Position numbers and translations under genes: made by a program. The notes beneath the pieces are model-generated. The model worked only from the letters and a program-made list of their open reading frames with translations. It was not told the origin of the DNA and did not search any database. From Bacteroidales bacterium (GTDB lineage Bacteria; Bacteroidota; Bacteroidia; Bacteroidales; P3): a DNA stretch of 47,459 bases. The stretch covers positions 1 through 47,459 of the forward strand of contig JAFWZP010000111.1 in assembly GCA_017522255.1 (NCBI GenBank), read 5' to 3'. Each line of letters starts with the position of its first letter. Position 1 is the stretch's first letter. Shown one piece after another: positions 14,548-23,990 of this stretch.

Positions 14548-14577
14548 GGTGGGCAGTAGCCTGCCTTATGTCTTTTT
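14543..14577 (+). terminator. Intrinsic terminator of the lysis-like cassette
   Basis: CATAAGGTGGGC (14,543-14,554), loop AGTA, GCCTGCCTTATG (14,559-14,570) form a 12-bp stem with two G-U pairs, followed by TCTTTTTG. The stem overlaps the stop codon of the spanin-like gene. Confidence 0.8.
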
Positions 14578-14602
14578 GACCTTTTTATACTTTCTCTACC
14601 AA

Positions 14603-14648
14603 AAAATATTACAACATTACAACAACATTACAAAAGGAGTGAGGTGAG
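14603..14648. repeat. Right-end inverted copy of the CTCACTCCTTTTGTAATG repeat
   Basis: The reverse complement reads CTCACCTCACTCCTTTTG, then TAATGTTGTTGTAATGTTG and TAATATTTTTTGG. It matches the block at 686-727 near the other end of the island in opposite orientation. No copy of this family was seen further right in the window. Confidence 0.7.
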
Positions 14649-14711
14649 TAAGAATGATGGATCTACAATATAGTGGTATATTGCGAGAGGTTAATATCTG
14701 CAAAGTAATTT

Positions 14712-16478
14712 TTAAAAGTTTACATAGTTTACACATAGGTCGTAATGCAGTGCTTTATTGCATTTTATCAAAAAGGGGAGTTGTATATTTTTTTTTGTGT
14801 CGAACTCAAATGTTCCGTAGGTATTACTCTTTAATATTACTTGTTTGTCTTTTATGTAAATGATAAAATCTTTGTGGTTGTCGATGTTTATCAGAGTGTT
14901 GGCAAGCAGTATGGCTTTTTCTATTCCATCGCCGGTGCCAAAGTTCCAAGCTTCGTCGGGCTGCGAAATGCGGTTGCCATCATAGATGGAAACATTGTTC
15001 ATATTGTTTATAATCTCATAACGTTCGTATACCGATAGGTTTTGCATTCCTTTTACCGACACAGGATTGCGTTGCCAAGCTGCTTTCAAAAACGGATGCC
15101 AATCAATAGTATTCATGTCGCGATATACGTAAAAGGACAATTCCGCTACTTCGCTTTCCTCTCTTATGCTTTTAAGATATTGGATAATATCGTTTTGTGT
15201 CATATCAGGGGATATCTCTATGGGTGTTGTTGGTATGTAGGTTTTGGACTTATCGGGGAGATGTGGAGTAGTGGAAATAAAGGTTTTTATTTCTTCGAAC
15301 ATACTATCGATATATTTTTTGCTACTTGTAGCACTGCAGTTGTTCAGCAAATACTCTTTTGCCTTACAAGTGGTGATGATTCTATTTTCTTCAATATATT
15401 TTTCGAAATCATTAAACAAAACTTTATCCTCGAGAGGGTAGGAGCTGAATAGATGATTTGGCATCTCGTTAAGAAGTGCATTACGGCTTTCGTTGGAAAA
15501 GCTGTTTTTAGAATTTGTTTCGCGCATAAATATATCTTTCAAACATATATACAGATTTGTTTGTTTGCGTTTTACATGATATTGAAACATATATTGATAT
15601 TGGCTATGACATCTTATAAAGTTAAGAAACACTTCTGTCGAAAAATCTATTTTCAGAAAATTGGTTAGTTGCTGTTCAAAGTATTCGTATTTGGCTTTGT
15701 TTATAGTAGCATCGTGGTACATACAATGTATATATCCCGAAAGGTTCGACACTATTGTAATTTTTTCGTTTTCGATGGCACGTCGTGCTTTTTGCGACAA
15801 CTCGGTGCCATTAAACCACATTTTTTTTGTAACGATACGTCTATTGTTTGTAAACACTCCTTCGTTTTGGCATATAAAGTTTTGCGAGTGTAGGGGAGTG
15901 GATATAAGAAATATATCTTCTAAAGGTATTTTGGCCAATATAAACAATGCGGCTGCATATAGCGCCGAAAACGACACACACTCGCCGGCAGCAATATTAT
16001 AGTTGGGTTTAAACCTAAAAGCCATCATGGCTTCGATGGTTTCGGTTTTCCAATACGGAATAATGTTGTTGGAATATTTATCCAAACCAAAATGCTTGCG
16101 GATGTCGATATCAAAATAGTATTTATCACCTTCGTAGCCAAATAGGGCATTGGATTGAGCCAAGATATCGGTATCTATAATGTTTTTAAAACGATTGATT
16201 TCGGTCTCTTTTGTGGTAAGTCCCCATGTGTCTAAATCCAAATTAAACACAGTGCGTTCCATTATATATTGTTTCACACGGTTTAGCTTGTAGTTAAACG
16301 ATTTGTTTTCGATGTCGCAAAACCAAGGATCTTTTTTCCATTCCCATATTATAGGCGACATTATATTGGCCAACACCAAGGCTTGCAACAGCTCGGGGTA
16401 AATAAATATTTCCATATCCGAGAGGGTGAATGCCGACGAATATTTTTCAATATTGTTTTCTTTTATTATCTTTTCCAT
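14712..16478 (-). CDS. Transglutaminase/papain-fold-like protein, hypothetical
   Basis: This protein of about 588 residues has no signal peptide and no membrane helix. Its centre contains AAGECVSFSALYAAALFILA followed about 25 residues later by HSQNF, a Cys...His arrangement that resembles transglutaminase-like cysteine protease folds. The catalytic Asp is not obvious. I do not recognise a named family. The ATG at 16,478 is preferred over a start at 16,508, because a promoter-like TATCTTTGG (16,503-16,495) overlaps the longer version. It is a stand-alone gene that separates the island from the glycosyltransferase-TamB pair, so it may be native to the chromosome. Confidence 0.6.
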   Translation of the reverse strand: MEKIIKENNIEKYSSAFTLSDMEIFIYPELLQALVLANIMSPIIWEWKKDPWFCDIENKSFNYKLNRVKQYIMERTVFNLDLDTWGLTTKETEINRFKNIIDTDILAQSNALFGYEGDKYYFDIDIRKHFGLDKYSNNIIPYWKTETIEAMMAFRFKPNYNIAAGECVSFSALYAAALFILAKIPLEDIFLISTPLHSQNFICQNEGVFTNNRRIVTKKMWFNGTELSQKARRAIENEKITIVSNLSGYIHCMYHDATINKAKYEYFEQQLTNFLKIDFSTEVFLNFIRCHSQYQYMFQYHVKRKQTNLYICLKDIFMRETNSKNSFSNESRNALLNEMPNHLFSSYPLEDKVLFNDFEKYIEENRIITTCKAKEYLLNNCSATSSKKYIDSMFEEIKTFISTTPHLPDKSKTYIPTTPIEISPDMTQNDIIQYLKSIREESEVAELSFYVYRDMNTIDWHPFLKAAWQRNPVSVKGMQNLSVYERYEIINNMNNVSIYDGNRISQPDEAWNFGTGDGIEKAILLANTLINIDNHKDFIIYIKDKQVILKSNTYGTFEFDTKKNIQLPFLIKCNKALHYDLCVNYVNF

Positions 16479-16494
16479 ACATTTTGTAAGACTA

Positions 16495-16503
16495 CCAAAG
16501 ATA
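16495..16503 (-). promoter_or_regulatory. -7 element for the transglutaminase-like gene
   Basis: TATCTTTGG on the minus strand matches the Bacteroidetes -7 box. No convincing -33 TTTG is seen at 20 bp. It lies 17 nt before the ATG at 16,478, which decides the start. Confidence 0.4.
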
Positions 16504-16599
16504 AACACTAAGGAAGTTTTTTGGTTTTGTATGGCTTATAAAAACATTGCAAATGTGCAATAAAAGCCAACAGGGCGAGTAGTCGATAACAAAAAGTAA

Positions 16600-17583
16600 C
16601 TATTGTGCTATTATTTTTTCGGCAGCTTGTACCACGTCGTCCCACACTATCTTGTTCATGCAAAGGAAGTGTTTTTTTGGACACTCTTTATATCCTATCT
16701 TACTGCATGGACGGCATTTAACATCTTTGGCTTCGATATTTATATATTTGCCTTTGCCGGTGGGCATATATGGATACATACCAAGCTGAGGAGTTGTATT
16801 GCCCCATATAGTGATAATATTTTTATTGTATGCAGCTGCTATATGCATAAGACCGGTGTCGGAAGTTATCACCAACGACGAATGTTTTACATATAATGCC
16901 GATTGATAGAGCGAACATTTCCCACACATATTCACCACGTTAGGCAGGTTGCTTATAGCTATGGTTTGCAAACGTTTGGCATCGTTGCTATCGCCTAACA
17001 GTATTATATTTTGTTTGATATTTTGGCATAGATACTCAATATACTTTGGGGGTATCTGCTTGGTGGTATGGGTGGCACCACACACTATAGCCACATAGTT
17101 ATCAAATGGTAAATCGATATTAGAAATTTGTCCATCGAAGAAATCCAATCCTGCCATATCGTTGGTTACTCCAAGTTTGCTTACTGCTTCAAAATACCTA
17201 TCCACAATGTGTATTGATGGCATTATGCTTTTGCGTTTCGTTTTTACATATATCCATTTACGAACGTTTAGTTTATTGAACGTTTGCGATGGAATATTTA
17301 GCTTTGTTTTTACCAATAAAGAACGTAGATTGTGATGCAAGTCTACCACAAAATCAAAGTTTTCGCTTTTAAGTTCTTTTGCAGTGTCGGCAATGGAATG
17401 TTTAAGAGTATGTATTTTGGTTATATAAGGATTCGACGATAGTATATTTTTATAGTTTTCTTTTGTAAGATAATGGATTTGAGCATTGGGCAGCTGTTTT
17501 TTCAAACATCTGATAATAGGAGAGGTGAGGACTATATCGCCTATCGAACTGAAACGTATGATTAGTATCTTCTTTGCTTCCAT
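16600..17583 (-). CDS. Family 9 glycosyltransferase (LPS heptosyltransferase-like)
   Basis: The 327-residue protein begins with KILIIRFSSIGDIVLTSPII, the hallmark of GT9 heptosyltransferases. It has FDFVVDLHHNLRS near residue 80 and the donor-site segment SDTGLMHIAAAYNKNIITIWG followed by PQLGMYPY. The C-terminus has clustered cysteines (KCRPCSK, KECPKKHFLC) as in many Bacteroidetes members. It probably transfers a sugar to lipid A core or a related envelope glycan on the cytosolic face of the inner membrane. Its ATG overlaps the stop of the TamB-like gene (TAATG), so the two are translationally coupled. Confidence 0.88.
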   Translation of the reverse strand: MEAKKILIIRFSSIGDIVLTSPIIRCLKKQLPNAQIHYLTKENYKNILSSNPYITKIHTLKHSIADTAKELKSENFDFVVDLHHNLRSLLVKTKLNIPSQTFNKLNVRKWIYVKTKRKSIMPSIHIVDRYFEAVSKLGVTNDMAGLDFFDGQISNIDLPFDNYVAIVCGATHTTKQIPPKYIEYLCQNIKQNIILLGDSNDAKRLQTIAISNLPNVVNMCGKCSLYQSALYVKHSSLVITSDTGLMHIAAAYNKNIITIWGNTTPQLGMYPYMPTGKGKYINIEAKDVKCRPCSKIGYKECPKKHFLCMNKIVWDDVVQAAEKIIAQ

Positions 17584-20500
17584 TACTTCTTAGAATTATT
17601 TTTGTCGGTTTGCTTGCTTCTGTTTCTGAAAAAGTTTTTCCATGTATCGAAACTGTGGGTATATTTCAAACCCACACCTTGAGTGTATGGCAGGTTTTGC
17701 TTGGTATAATCGTTTACGTTTGAACGATTAAAAACAATTACGTGCAAATATGGCGTTATCTTATACCCCACAAGCATATCGCCTATAAGAGTGGTATTTT
17801 CTTGTTGGTTGAAGTTGTTTCCCCCCCAGCCGAAAGTGGTTTCGAAATAAAACTTGTTCCATTCCTTGCTGATGTCGATATTTAGCTGATCAGATGTAAG
17901 TTCGGTTTGTGATTTATATTCAAAGTTTATGTCCACCACCTTTATCATGCTTGAGATAATGCTACTTACTTGATTTGCCACCAGTTCCACGCCACTACCT
18001 ATACCGGTGTTGGTTATGGCATCGTTGTTGCCTGACACGGGTAAGAATTCACCTGTAAGAAGCAATGATACTGTTTGGTTTATCATTTCACGCTCATTGG
18101 AGCGATCGATAAGTGCATACACCTCTTCTTCGGTAGATTGGTCTACGTTGGGCAATCGGAAGTCAAATCCTATTTTTGGGTTACTCAAATTTCCGGTGAG
18201 GGAGATAATACTTTCCACATTTACCGACTTGTGCGATATGTTGTCTAATGCGTCTTTTTGTCCGGTGAGGCTGGATAGACTTACACGTTTTTCGTACACA
18301 CCATTGATATTAATGGTAGCATTGGCCGGTTCGCCTGTCCAGTTTAGCGAGCTGCCATTTTCTATCTTCAGTTCGCGACTGAGCAAACTCATAAAGTCCA
18401 CTTTGAAAGTTCCGCTATTTATATTGTAGTCTCCCATCATCGAGAATGGTTCGTCGGAATTGACATTCAAACGCAAATCGCCACTACCTGTGGCAGATAC
18501 CACGGCTTTCATTGACGAAAAGTCCATCGGCAAGTTTACTTTTATATCGGGTGTTGCTTCGATGTTTAAACTTAATTTATAGTTTATCCTGGGTAAATAT
18601 TTATCATTTACTTTTGGTTTGTTGCTAAAATAGCTTTCGTCGACCACCTTTTCGCGTTGTACAAATTGTATAAAGTTTTGCTCTTTTAATGTTCGTTTGT
18701 CGTTAAGCGGTACGTTCAACACACTGTTACGGTTGGTTTTCGACTCTACCAATATGTTGATGTTTTTGTCTGTGCCGGTTACCTTTACATCGGCGGTGGC
18801 ATATATGGTGCCGTAAAATGGCAGTTCGTTTACCTGTGTGGTATTCACCACCAAGAAATTATCGGTGTTGAGGTCGATGTCGAAATTAAAGTCTTTAAAT
18901 CCGCTATGTGTTATATCTCCTCTAATATATGCCACATTGTCTTTTTCGTCTTTAATTTCAAAGTCTTTTAGTATAATATGTTGATTATCTATTGTTACGC
19001 TATCGCTGAAGAAGTACGAGGTGTTGGTATAGTCTATCTTTATTACTCCGTTTTCGACCATTGTAGACCCTGATATTTGAGGATTGTTTATATTTCCTTT
19101 TATGTCAAAAGCTCCGTGCAGGTTGCCTTCAAATCGCGATGAGAATGATTTGAGGAATGGCTCCAACGACTTCAACGAAAAACCATCAAAATTGATTTCA
19201 AAGTCCATATTATCGGTGTCTTTGGTAGGATAGAAGTATCCCGAAGCAGTAAGCGGACTTATTATCTTGTCATCACGTTCCAGATTGGACTGCAAGTTGA
19301 TGTTTAACGCCTTGTTTTCCAAGTCCCAATAGGAAGTGATATTGGCATTGCCTATATCTTGATTGTTTATTTTCCAATCGTGTATTGCCAACTCGGCATC
19401 GAAATATGGCGATGTGTATAAATCTTTTATGTTCAAATTGCCTTGCACAACGCCGTCAAGCGTAAAGTCGGTGTTGACAAGCAATGCATTAAATTGTTCC
19501 AAGCCAAAATTGTTGAATATAAAATCCAGAGAATCTTTTGTTCCTTTCACTATATCAGAGTTTATAATCAACGACTGGGTGTTGCTGGCAAACTCAAAAT
19601 TGTGTATTATAAGTGTGCCGGTGTCAAACACTATGATATTACCATTGTTTGAGATATTCCAACGTTCTCCGTTTATTACAAACTGAGAGTTTTGCACGTT
19701 TATCAGGTTCGATACCGAATTGTTTGACACATCTATATTTATGTCTCCCTTATTTTTTCCGTTGCTATCGGCATCGTTCCATAGCAAATTGAGTTGCAAG
19801 AGCATAGGAGCAGAAGATACTGTGATATCAATGTTCTCAAAAAGAGTAGAAGTTTCGGTATATAGTTTAGGCGACTGTAAATTAAGAGTATATTTTCCCG
19901 ATTTATCTAAACCCGAAAGATTTAATTTATCAAGTGCTATATTATTATATGCTACTAATTTAGAAACCACCTCCAACTTTAGCGACTCGGTGTAACTGTA
20001 CGTTCCTTCCAATGATGTATTCGGGGCAATATATAATCCCGGTACCAAGATGGATAACATATTGGTAGTGTCGGTCAACACAAAGGAGAATGCAAATTCG
20101 GCATCGGTGGACACGGGTGCCGAGCTGGTTGCAAACACATTATAATTGTTTGGCACAAAGGAATTGAAGAATTTTTGTGTTATCGGTCCGAAATCGCTAT
20201 ACTCAAAATATCCCTTTGCTTCGAGCCTGCCAAAGTCGCTAATATCCAACGCTACATTTCGATAGTTGTTAAATTCCTTGGCAGTTACGGCTATATTTTG
20301 CAAATAAATATTGTTGTCGGGATTAAGCCCCAAGTTGGTATTTTTGAACAACACATATCCTGATAGTTCGTCAACACTATTACCTTCAATATTAGCATTC
20401 ACCATAGTGGCAAGCGTTATGGAGGTATCCTTTTCTGTTTTCCATAAATCAAAATCCGAAAGGTTGATATTGTTCACATTTATGTTGCCAACATACTTGT

Positions 20501-22049
20501 TTATTGAATCTTGCATATTGGCATTGGCATAAATATCTACACTTAGATTGGAGTCGGCAACGTTCAGAGTAAGTTCTGCTATCATTGCATCGAGGGTGGC
20601 TGATAGACTTATTGCATCGATATTGTTGTTCCGTATTTTGGCGTTGTATAGCATAGCATCGGTTATGTTCAGTTTCATAGACGAGGGATCGAATCCTTCT
20701 CCCTCCACATTGATATTCAATGCTGTTGACGATAACCATTCGTTAGGCAAGATTTTGACTATGTTTATCCCCGGCGAACTCACGCTTGCATTGTAGGCAT
20801 ATTGGTTTGACGAGTCGCTTTGGTAGAAATCGGCATAGGCAGTAAGTCGACCTATAGACGTGGTTATATTGGCAGTGGCAAAAAACTCGTAAATAGTTCC
20901 TATAAAGGTTCCGGAGAGCGTTATTTCATTTAAAGGTTTAAGCATATCCGGCACATTAAATTTTGGCCACGAGTAGGGTAGTCCCACCTCGGAAAGTAAA
21001 TCCACAGTGGTAGTCAATCGGTCGATGTCGCCCTTTATTATGGTTTCCTTCATATTGGGCAAACCTGTTATATATCCATTCATTATCAATGTGGTGTGGT
21101 CTTCGATTTGAAATTTTGCATAGTTGGTGTGCATATCTGCAACCGTTCCATAAAATTTTCCTTGAAGATCTACTTTAGCGTCAAACCCCCAAAGCATTGG
21201 AGCCCAATAGGCAGCGTCTTTCAAGTCACCATAAGTACCGGGCTTAAACTCTGCCACCATATTTACCTTGTTGATGTAATCCTTCATCTCGTCCCAACCA
21301 TTGTATATCAGCGAGGCGGAACCTATCAGATTCGAATAGTCGGTTTTTAATTCCATATCGCTCAACGTTATACCATTGGGCGACACGTAAGCATTACCTT
21401 TCAAATTGCGTAGATTAAAACCACTGACTTCTTCGGCACTAAACGATTCTATGCGTGTGGATACATAGCTGGCATCTACACGTATGTTTTTCATTCGGGC
21501 ATTGATGTTTTTAAAATTCATGGCCCTCACATTCACTCCATGGTCATATTCAAAATCTTGATAGTCGGGCAAATACATCATATATTCCACATTGCGTAGC
21601 GTAAGCCTATCCACACTTACCACAAAGCGATTGCGTGTACTATCGCTATCGTCTTTGTCTTTTTTGTAGTGATTGATAATGAAATTGAGGTTGATACCCT
21701 CGTCTCCGGGATACTTTTCCAAACAATAGTATGCATTTTTCATATACACACTCTCTAACTTCAACCCCTTCGATGATATGGGCAGTTCGTGGAAACGCAC
21801 CGAAATTTTTTCACCTACATATACCGTATCTCCCTCCGGATTGTATAGCTCTATGCCTCGCAACGTTACATTGTTTAGAATATTAAAACTGAGCGATTGA
21901 ACACGTACCTTGGCATTCCATTCTTTTGAAAAATAAGTAGAGGCAACAGATCCTGCAATCTGTTGCACAACAGAATAGTTAACCAAAGCAACTGCTATAT
22001 AGATGGTTAACAGTATTCCCAACAAGGTTCGTCTTATATATTTAAACAA
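17583..22049 (-). CDS. tamB: TamB-like translocation and assembly module protein (DUF490)
   Basis: This 1,488-residue AsmA/TamB-family protein has an N-terminal membrane anchor (about 8-27), a long repetitive beta-rich periplasmic part and a C-terminal DUF490-type domain (NSGTFKVDFMSLLSRELKIE, then GWGGNNFNQQENTTLIGDML near the end). TamB-like proteins bridge inner and outer membranes and act in outer membrane protein assembly or phospholipid transport. No ATG is available between the upstream in-frame stop and residue 100, so the start is probably TTG at 22,049. It is divergent from tsaD, an adjacency I know from other Bacteroidales, and is coupled to the GT9 gene downstream. Confidence 0.9.
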   Translation of the reverse strand: MFKYIRRTLLGILLTIYIAVALVNYSVVQQIAGSVASTYFSKEWNAKVRVQSLSFNILNNVTLRGIELYNPEGDTVYVGEKISVRFHELPISSKGLKLESVYMKNAYYCLEKYPGDEGINLNFIINHYKKDKDDSDSTRNRFVVSVDRLTLRNVEYMMYLPDYQDFEYDHGVNVRAMNFKNINARMKNIRVDASYVSTRIESFSAEEVSGFNLRNLKGNAYVSPNGITLSDMELKTDYSNLIGSASLIYNGWDEMKDYINKVNMVAEFKPGTYGDLKDAAYWAPMLWGFDAKVDLQGKFYGTVADMHTNYAKFQIEDHTTLIMNGYITGLPNMKETIIKGDIDRLTTTVDLLSEVGLPYSWPKFNVPDMLKPLNEITLSGTFIGTIYEFFATANITTSIGRLTAYADFYQSDSSNQYAYNASVSSPGINIVKILPNEWLSSTALNINVEGEGFDPSSMKLNITDAMLYNAKIRNNNIDAISLSATLDAMIAELTLNVADSNLSVDIYANANMQDSINKYVGNINVNNINLSDFDLWKTEKDTSITLATMVNANIEGNSVDELSGYVLFKNTNLGLNPDNNIYLQNIAVTAKEFNNYRNVALDISDFGRLEAKGYFEYSDFGPITQKFFNSFVPNNYNVFATSSAPVSTDAEFAFSFVLTDTTNMLSILVPGLYIAPNTSLEGTYSYTESLKLEVVSKLVAYNNIALDKLNLSGLDKSGKYTLNLQSPKLYTETSTLFENIDITVSSAPMLLQLNLLWNDADSNGKNKGDINIDVSNNSVSNLINVQNSQFVINGERWNISNNGNIIVFDTGTLIIHNFEFASNTQSLIINSDIVKGTKDSLDFIFNNFGLEQFNALLVNTDFTLDGVVQGNLNIKDLYTSPYFDAELAIHDWKINNQDIGNANITSYWDLENKALNINLQSNLERDDKIISPLTASGYFYPTKDTDNMDFEINFDGFSLKSLEPFLKSFSSRFEGNLHGAFDIKGNINNPQISGSTMVENGVIKIDYTNTSYFFSDSVTIDNQHIILKDFEIKDEKDNVAYIRGDITHSGFKDFNFDIDLNTDNFLVVNTTQVNELPFYGTIYATADVKVTGTDKNINILVESKTNRNSVLNVPLNDKRTLKEQNFIQFVQREKVVDESYFSNKPKVNDKYLPRINYKLSLNIEATPDIKVNLPMDFSSMKAVVSATGSGDLRLNVNSDEPFSMMGDYNINSGTFKVDFMSLLSRELKIENGSSLNWTGEPANATININGVYEKRVSLSSLTGQKDALDNISHKSVNVESIISLTGNLSNPKIGFDFRLPNVDQSTEEEVYALIDRSNEREMINQTVSLLLTGEFLPVSGNNDAITNTGIGSGVELVANQVSSIISSMIKVVDINFEYKSQTELTSDQLNIDISKEWNKFYFETTFGWGGNNFNQQENTTLIGDMLVGYKITPYLHVIVFNRSNVNDYTKQNLPYTQGVGLKYTHSFDTWKNFFRNRSKQTDKNNSKK

Positions 22050-22469
22050 GCGTTTGATGCTTCCGAGTTTTTATAGTGTTCTACAATTAGTTTCTTTCTT
22101 ATTATATATAGTGCTATTATAACAAAGTCAAAGCAAAAATATTGTACATAAACGCAAATAAAATGTTTTTGTTTCTTATTTTTCTCATTATTGAATTGCA
22201 TTTCTTGGAATATTGAGAAGGAAAACACTGTCAAAAAAAATGTATAACAAATTAATAAAATTACCATAGATTAACTTCAATTGGTTTAACTTGGAGAATC
22301 GGATATTCGAACGTTTGAATATTTTTTTAGCAAAATAACGCATTATAGGAGAGTTATCGCCGTAACATATTAATTATCAATATTTGTTGTATTTCTAATA
22401 AATTACTGAAACACTTCTCGAAACTAATATACCGCCAATATAATGGGAATATGGTATGTTTAGATTTAT

Positions 22470-22620
22470 GATAGGGTCTTTTTGTACCCACAATAGGGTC
22501 TTTTTTGAAAAATGGGTATATCCGGAAAGAAAAATGGGTACGCATTTTCAAAAAATATAGTACCAATTTTTAGGTAGGGTAGTACCAATTTGAACTCCGA
22601 AGGGTACCCATTTTTAATTT
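22470..22620. repeat. Cluster of short repeats around GGGTA/TACCC
   Basis: ATAGGGTCTTTTT occurs twice (about 22,471 and 22,493). AAAAATGGGTA occurs at about 22,507 and 22,531 and inverted as TACCCATTTTT at about 22,605. TAGTACCAATTT occurs twice (about 22,559 and 22,580). TTGTACCC and GGGTACCC are related. The cluster lies between divergent genes and could be a protein-binding region or a degraded small mobile repeat. Confidence 0.6.
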
Positions 22621-22902
22621 ATACCATATACTTTTTCCGTCGCCATCGTGTAGTTTTTCGACATACATCGCGTGGTTTTTAATACTATATCGCGATATAT
22701 TTAGATTATCTATTTAACACTTGAAATCATAGATTTAACATTTTAAATTTTATTATTCTGCCTACCGGAAATCATATTCTGTGCAAAAGAAACTTAAAAA
22801 AATCAACGTTCATAATAGCTTAGATATTTTTTTTAGAAATTGCCTTTAAAGCCTACATAAAATATTTTCTACAACAACGACAATTAAGTCGAAATAATTT
22901 CG

Positions 22903-22911
22903 TATCTTTGC
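22903..22911 (+). promoter_or_regulatory. -7 element of the tsaD promoter
   Basis: TATCTTTGC fits the Bacteroidetes -7 box exactly, with an initiation region about 40 nt before the ATG of tsaD. The -33 box is weak. Confidence 0.55.
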
Positions 22912-22956
22912 AAAACTAATTTCAAAGAAAGAACAACAAAAATATTTGATTCTTAT

Positions 22957-23970
22957 ATGTCTATAATACTTGGAATAGAATCGAGTTGCGATGATACATC
23001 GGCAGCAGTGTTGCAGAACGATAGAATACTATCGAATGTGATAGCCGGTCAAAAGGTGCACGAACAATATGGGGGAGTGGTACCCGAATTGGCCAGCCGT
23101 GCTCATCAACAAAATATAATACCGGTCATCGATGCAGCCATAAATAATGCAGGTATCGACAAAAAAGATATTTCGGCAGTAGCCTTCACTCGAGGTCCGG
23201 GATTGTTGGGGTCTTTATTGGTAGGTGTGTCGTTTGCCAAAAGTTTTTCGCAAGCACTAAACATACCACTTATTGATGTCAACCACCTTCAAGCCCATGT
23301 GCTTTCGCATTTTATAAAGGAAAATGACGATAGTGTAGTGCCCCAATTTCCATTCTTGTGTTTGCTTGTATCGGGAGGACACACCCAGATAGTGCTATTG
23401 AGAGATTATTTTGATATGGAAATCATAGGCAACACTATCGACGACGCAGCAGGCGAAGCTATCGACAAAGCAGCTAAAATAATGAATCTTGGCTATCCGG
23501 GTGGTCCTATAATAGACCGATTGGCAAAAGAGGGAGACCCTTTGAAGTTTAAGTTTGCTACCCCCAACATCAAAGACTACGATTATAGTTTTAGCGGTAT
23601 AAAAACATCGTTTTTGTATTTTTTGAGAGATAATCTTGCTGATAACCCAAACTTTATACAAGATAATATCAACGATCTTTGTGCCTCAATACAACATTGC
23701 ATAGTGTCGTTTTTGCTAAAAAAACTACACAAAGCCATGAAAGATACCGGAGTAAAGCAAGTGGCTATAGCCGGAGGAGTGAGTGCCAACTCATATTTAC
23801 GCACACAGCTTACCGAAATGGGACGCAAAAACAAATGGGACGTGTTTGTGCCTAAATTTCAGTTTTGTACCGACAATGCAGCTATGGTGGCCATTGCCGG
23901 ATACCACAAATATTTGAAAGGCGATTTTGCCGATTTATCGTTGCCTCCATACACAAGAGGAGGATATTAA
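22957..23970 (+). CDS. tsaD: tRNA N6-threonylcarbamoyladenosine transferase TsaD
   Basis: The 337-residue protein begins with ILGIESSCDDTSAAVL, the TsaD signature, followed by GVVPELASRAHQ. Metal-binding histidines are in NHLQAHVLSH (about 108-117), and nucleotide-binding motifs are LVSGGHTQIV, GDPL and AIAGGVSAN. The enzyme transfers the threonylcarbamoyl group to A37 of tRNAs reading ANN codons, together with TsaB and TsaE. Full length for the family. It is followed after 20 nt by the PatB-like gene, and then pgi, on the same strand. Confidence 0.97.
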   Translation: MSIILGIESSCDDTSAAVLQNDRILSNVIAGQKVHEQYGGVVPELASRAHQQNIIPVIDAAINNAGIDKKDISAVAFTRGPGLLGSLLVGVSFAKSFSQALNIPLIDVNHLQAHVLSHFIKENDDSVVPQFPFLCLLVSGGHTQIVLLRDYFDMEIIGNTIDDAAGEAIDKAAKIMNLGYPGGPIIDRLAKEGDPLKFKFATPNIKDYDYSFSGIKTSFLYFLRDNLADNPNFIQDNINDLCASIQHCIVSFLLKKLHKAMKDTGVKQVAIAGGVSANSYLRTQLTEMGRKNKWDVFVPKFQFCTDNAAMVAIAGYHKYLKGDFADLSLPPYTRGGY

Positions 23971-23990
23971 TATTTAAACGACACAGTATT

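Larger units (their letters stand above)
22050..22956. other. Long tamB-tsaD intergenic region with local repeats
   Basis: No credible gene is seen in 907 bases. The left part is A/T-rich leader DNA for the TamB-like gene. A cluster of short direct and inverted repeats occupies 22,470-22,620. GC-rich CGCG words in an AT background (TACATCGCGTGG, ATATCGCGATATAT, a palindrome at about 22,687-22,700) follow. A TTTTTAGAAATTGCCT word is at about 22,829-22,844, and the tsaD promoter is at the right end. Confidence 0.6.

Noticed and set aside
22034-22267. Minus-strand open frame of 77 aa upstream of the TamB-like gene
   Set aside because: It overlaps the TamB-like start in another frame, is Phe/Ile/Lys-rich and has no family likeness.
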